A DNA stretch of 64,000 nucleotides from Frigidibacter sp. Its GTDB lineage: Bacteria; Pseudomonadota; Alphaproteobacteria; Rhodobacterales; Rhodobacteraceae. Positions 62,414 through 64,000 of the stretch are shown in pieces; the stretch's first letter is position 1; each line of letters opens with the position of its first letter. The notes beneath the pieces were generated by a model. It saw only the letters and a program-made list of their open reading frames with translations. It had not been told where the DNA came from and made no database searches. The translations under genes were made by a program, and so were the position numbers. Location of the stretch: NCBI RefSeq assembly GCF_030695035.1, contig NZ_JAUYTT010000011.1, positions 27,502-91,501 of the forward strand, in the 5' to 3' direction.

Positions 62414-63811
62414 ATGGCGGCCCAGACATTCGACATGATCGTGATCGGCGCCGGCCCGGGCGGCTATGTGGCCGCCATCCGCGGCGCGCAGCTGGGGCTC
62501 AAGGTCGCCATTGTCGAGCGCGAGACGCTTGGCGGCATCTGCCTCAACTGGGGCTGCATCCCGACCAAGGCGCTGCTGCGCTCGGCCGAGGTGTTCCACC
62601 TGATGCACCGCGCCAAGGAATTCGGGCTGAAGGCCGAGGGGATTTCCTTCGACCTCGCCGAGGTGGTGAAACGCTCGCGCGGGGTGGCCAAGCAGCTCTC
62701 CTCGGGCATCGCCCACCTGATGAAGAAGAACAAGATCACCGTGTTCATGGGCACCGCGACGATCCCGGCCAAGGGCCAGGTCCGCGTCAAGACTGACAAG
62801 GGCACCGAGGATCTGGCGGCGAAATCCATCGTGCTGGCGACCGGCGCGCGCGGGCGCGAGCTGCCGGGGCTGGAGCCCGATGGCGATCTGGTCTGGGGCT
62901 ACCGCGATGCACTGGTGGCCAAACGGATGCCGAAAAAGCTGCTGGTGATCGGATCCGGCGCCATCGGCATCGAGTTTGCCAGCTTCTTCAACACGCTGGG
63001 TGCGGATACCACTGTCGTCGAGGTGATGGACCGGGTGCTGCCCGTCGAGGATGCCGAGATTGCCGCCTTTGCGAAGAAGCAGTTCGTGAAGCAGGGCATG
63101 AAGATCCTGGAAAAGACCACGGTCAAGACGCTGGACCGCACCCCCGGCAAGGGCGTCGTCGCGCATCTGGAAAGCGCCGGCAAGACCGAGACGATGGAGT
63201 TCGACACGGTGATTTCCGCCGTCGGCATCGTCGGCAATGTCGAGGGGCTCGGGCTGGAAGCGCTTGGCGTGAAGATCGACCGCACCCATGTGATCACCGA
63301 TGAGTTCTGCCGCACCGGCGTCGACGGGCTCTATGCCATCGGCGACATCGCCGGCGCACCCTGGCTCGCACACAAGGCCAGCCATGAGGGCGTGATGGTG
63401 GCCGAACTGATCGGCGGCGGCCATCCCCATCCGATCAAGCCGGGCTCCATCGCCGGCTGCACCTATTGCCACCCGCAGATCGCCAGCGTCGGCATGACCG
63501 AGGCGAAGGCGAAAGAGGCGGGGATCGAGATCCGCGTCGGCCGCTTCCCCTTCATCGGCAATGGCAAGGCGATTGCTCTGGGTGAGGCGGAAGGGCTGGT
63601 CAAGACCATCTTCGACGCCAAGACCGGCGAGCTTCTTGGCGCGCATATGGTCGGGGCGGAAGTGACCGAGCTGATTCAGGGCTATGTGATCGGCCGCACG
63701 CTGGAGACGACCGAGGCCGAGCTGATGCAGACAGTGTTCCCGCATCCGACGCTGAGCGAGATGATGCACGAATCGGTGCTGGACGCTTACGGGCGCGCGA
63801 TCCACTTCTGA
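62414..63811 (+). CDS. lpdA: Dihydrolipoyl dehydrogenase
   Basis: 465 aa, E3 of 2-oxoacid dehydrogenase complexes or of glycine cleavage. FAD motif MIVIGAGPGGYVAAIRGAQLG; redox disulfide GGICLNWGCIPTKAL; NAD motif LVIGSGAIGIEFASFF; YAIGDIAGAPWLAHKASHEG; and the C-terminal His-Glu pair in FPHPTLSEMMHES. All catalytic residues are present. RBS CAGGAGGAA. No E1 or E2 gene is in the window, and a MarR-like palindrome precedes it. Confidence 0.95.
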   Translation: MAAQTFDMIVIGAGPGGYVAAIRGAQLGLKVAIVERETLGGICLNWGCIPTKALLRSAEVFHLMHRAKEFGLKAEGISFDLAEVVKRSRGVAKQLSSGIAHLMKKNKITVFMGTATIPAKGQVRVKTDKGTEDLAAKSIVLATGARGRELPGLEPDGDLVWGYRDALVAKRMPKKLLVIGSGAIGIEFASFFNTLGADTTVVEVMDRVLPVEDAEIAAFAKKQFVKQGMKILEKTTVKTLDRTPGKGVVAHLESAGKTETMEFDTVISAVGIVGNVEGLGLEALGVKIDRTHVITDEFCRTGVDGLYAIGDIAGAPWLAHKASHEGVMVAELIGGGHPHPIKPGSIAGCTYCHPQIASVGMTEAKAKEAGIEIRVGRFPFIGNGKAIALGEAEGLVKTIFDAKTGELLGAHMVGAEVTELIQGYVIGRTLETTEAELMQTVFPHPTLSEMMHESVLDAYGRAIHF

Positions 63812-63830
63812 GCGCCGGAAGAAAGGGAGG

Positions 63831-63854
63831 GAGGGGGCTTTCAGCCCCCTCTTT
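63831..63854 (+). terminator. Rho-independent terminator after lpdA
   Basis: GAGGGGGCT and AGCCCCCTC pair over 9 bp with a 3 nt loop, followed by TTT. It lies 20 bp past the lpdA stop. Confidence 0.75.
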
Positions 63855-63872
63855 GCGCTGCGCGCAAATTCA

Positions 63873-63900
63873 CCCCCGAGGATATTTGGGCCAGAACGAA
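63873..63900 (+). repeat. GATATTT-type intergenic repeat, copy 7
   Basis: CCCCCGAGGATATTTGGG followed by CCAGAACGAA. The hairpin in front is the lpdA terminator region (and GCGCTGCGCGC) rather than the GGGGGGC...GCCCCCC form, so this copy is partial. Confidence 0.8.
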
Positions 63901-63910
63901 TGCAAGTCGC

Positions 63911-64000
63911 TTAGCGCTTTGCCAGCGGGTGGTGGTCCATGACCAGCGCGGTTAGCCGTTCGTCCAGCACATGGGTGTTGATCTCGGTGGTCGCAAGGTC
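63911..64000 (-). CDS. C-terminal end of a XerD-like tyrosine recombinase, cut by the window edge
   Basis: 29 residues are visible: DLATTEINTHVLDERLTALV, then MDHHPLAKR and stop at 63911-63913. This matches the C-terminus of XerC/XerD (ATTxIYTHV...HHP). At the place of the nucleophilic Tyr the codon is AAC (Asn; plus-strand 63977-63979 reads gtt). TAC would differ by one base. If real, the protein could not cleave DNA. The rest of the gene lies beyond the window. Confidence 0.75.
   Translation of the reverse strand, partial: DLATTEINTHVLDERLTALVMDHHPLAKR

Overview
The window reads as a chromosomal segment of a high-GC alphaproteobacterium of the order Rhodobacterales (Rhodobacter, Gemmobacter or Paracoccus-like). 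This rests on gene content and on RNA loci I know from Rhodobacter sphaeroides: a DUF1127 gene followed by tandem anti-Shine-Dalgarno hairpins (the CcsR or 'cuckoo' RNA arrangement), a structured UpsM-like leader in front of mraZ, and dispersed copies of an intergenic element with the core CCCCGAGGATATTTGGG. No database search was run, and the genus is an inference. I see no phage, insertion sequence or CRISPR array; the window is mostly core genome.

Layout. 1-5263: a cut-off hypothetical gene, a SIMPL protein, metY, a CoA-binding protein, a YHS protein and the 23S rRNA methyltransferase rlmB. 5378-6662: tRNA-Tyr with its promoter, then a glycosyltransferase-like gene. 6782-11302: a histidine block on the minus strand (hisB, hisH, a Dph6-like ATPase, hisA, hisF, hisE) interrupted by a DUF2147 gene on the plus strand. 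11380-12972: two identical tRNA-Gly genes around a DUF72 gene, then a 460 bp gene-free stretch with three repeat copies. 12973-19158: pyc and uvrD, divergent. 19213-23247: a small conserved protein, a BenE-type transporter, 1 kb of structured non-coding DNA with five predicted cuckoo RNAs, the DUF1127 gene, and mrp. 23248-23946: gene-free, ending in the mraZ leader. 23947-33816: the first half of the dcw cluster (mraZ-rsmH-ftsL-ftsI-murE-murF-mraY-murD) ending in a methyltransferase gene. 33894-36412: argP, a frameshifted lysE/argO exporter and a DMT transporter. 36415-44785: a choline module, choVWX on minus and betICBA on plus, with a palindromic operator between them. 44782-50382: pabC-like and pabB, a thermonuclease, a DUF465 gene behind an FNR-like site, a short-chain acyl-CoA type regulator (ScfR family) and an MFS pump. 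50493-64000: membrane and envelope genes (DUF2189, bactofilin plus M23 peptidase, an AsmA-like protein), bcp, queA, lpdA, and the tail of a XerD-like recombinase.

How the genes work together. The choline block would take up choline (choXWV) and convert choline-O-sulfate through choline and betaine aldehyde to glycine betaine (betC, betA, betB) under BetI. The dcw block makes lipid I precursors and septal peptidoglycan, and bactofilin with its M23 partner probably shapes the wall locally. pyc refills oxaloacetate; its promoter carries the same TGCGAAA-N12-TTT(C)GCAAAC arrangement as the ScfR-family regulator 33 kb away, which suggests that this regulator controls pyc.

Most worth checking: the five-unit cuckoo RNA array, the shared pyc/ScfR operator, the mraZ leader with MraZ-box-like repeats, a G9 frameshift in the amino-acid exporter, and a XerD-like C-terminus in which the nucleophilic tyrosine codon reads Asn.
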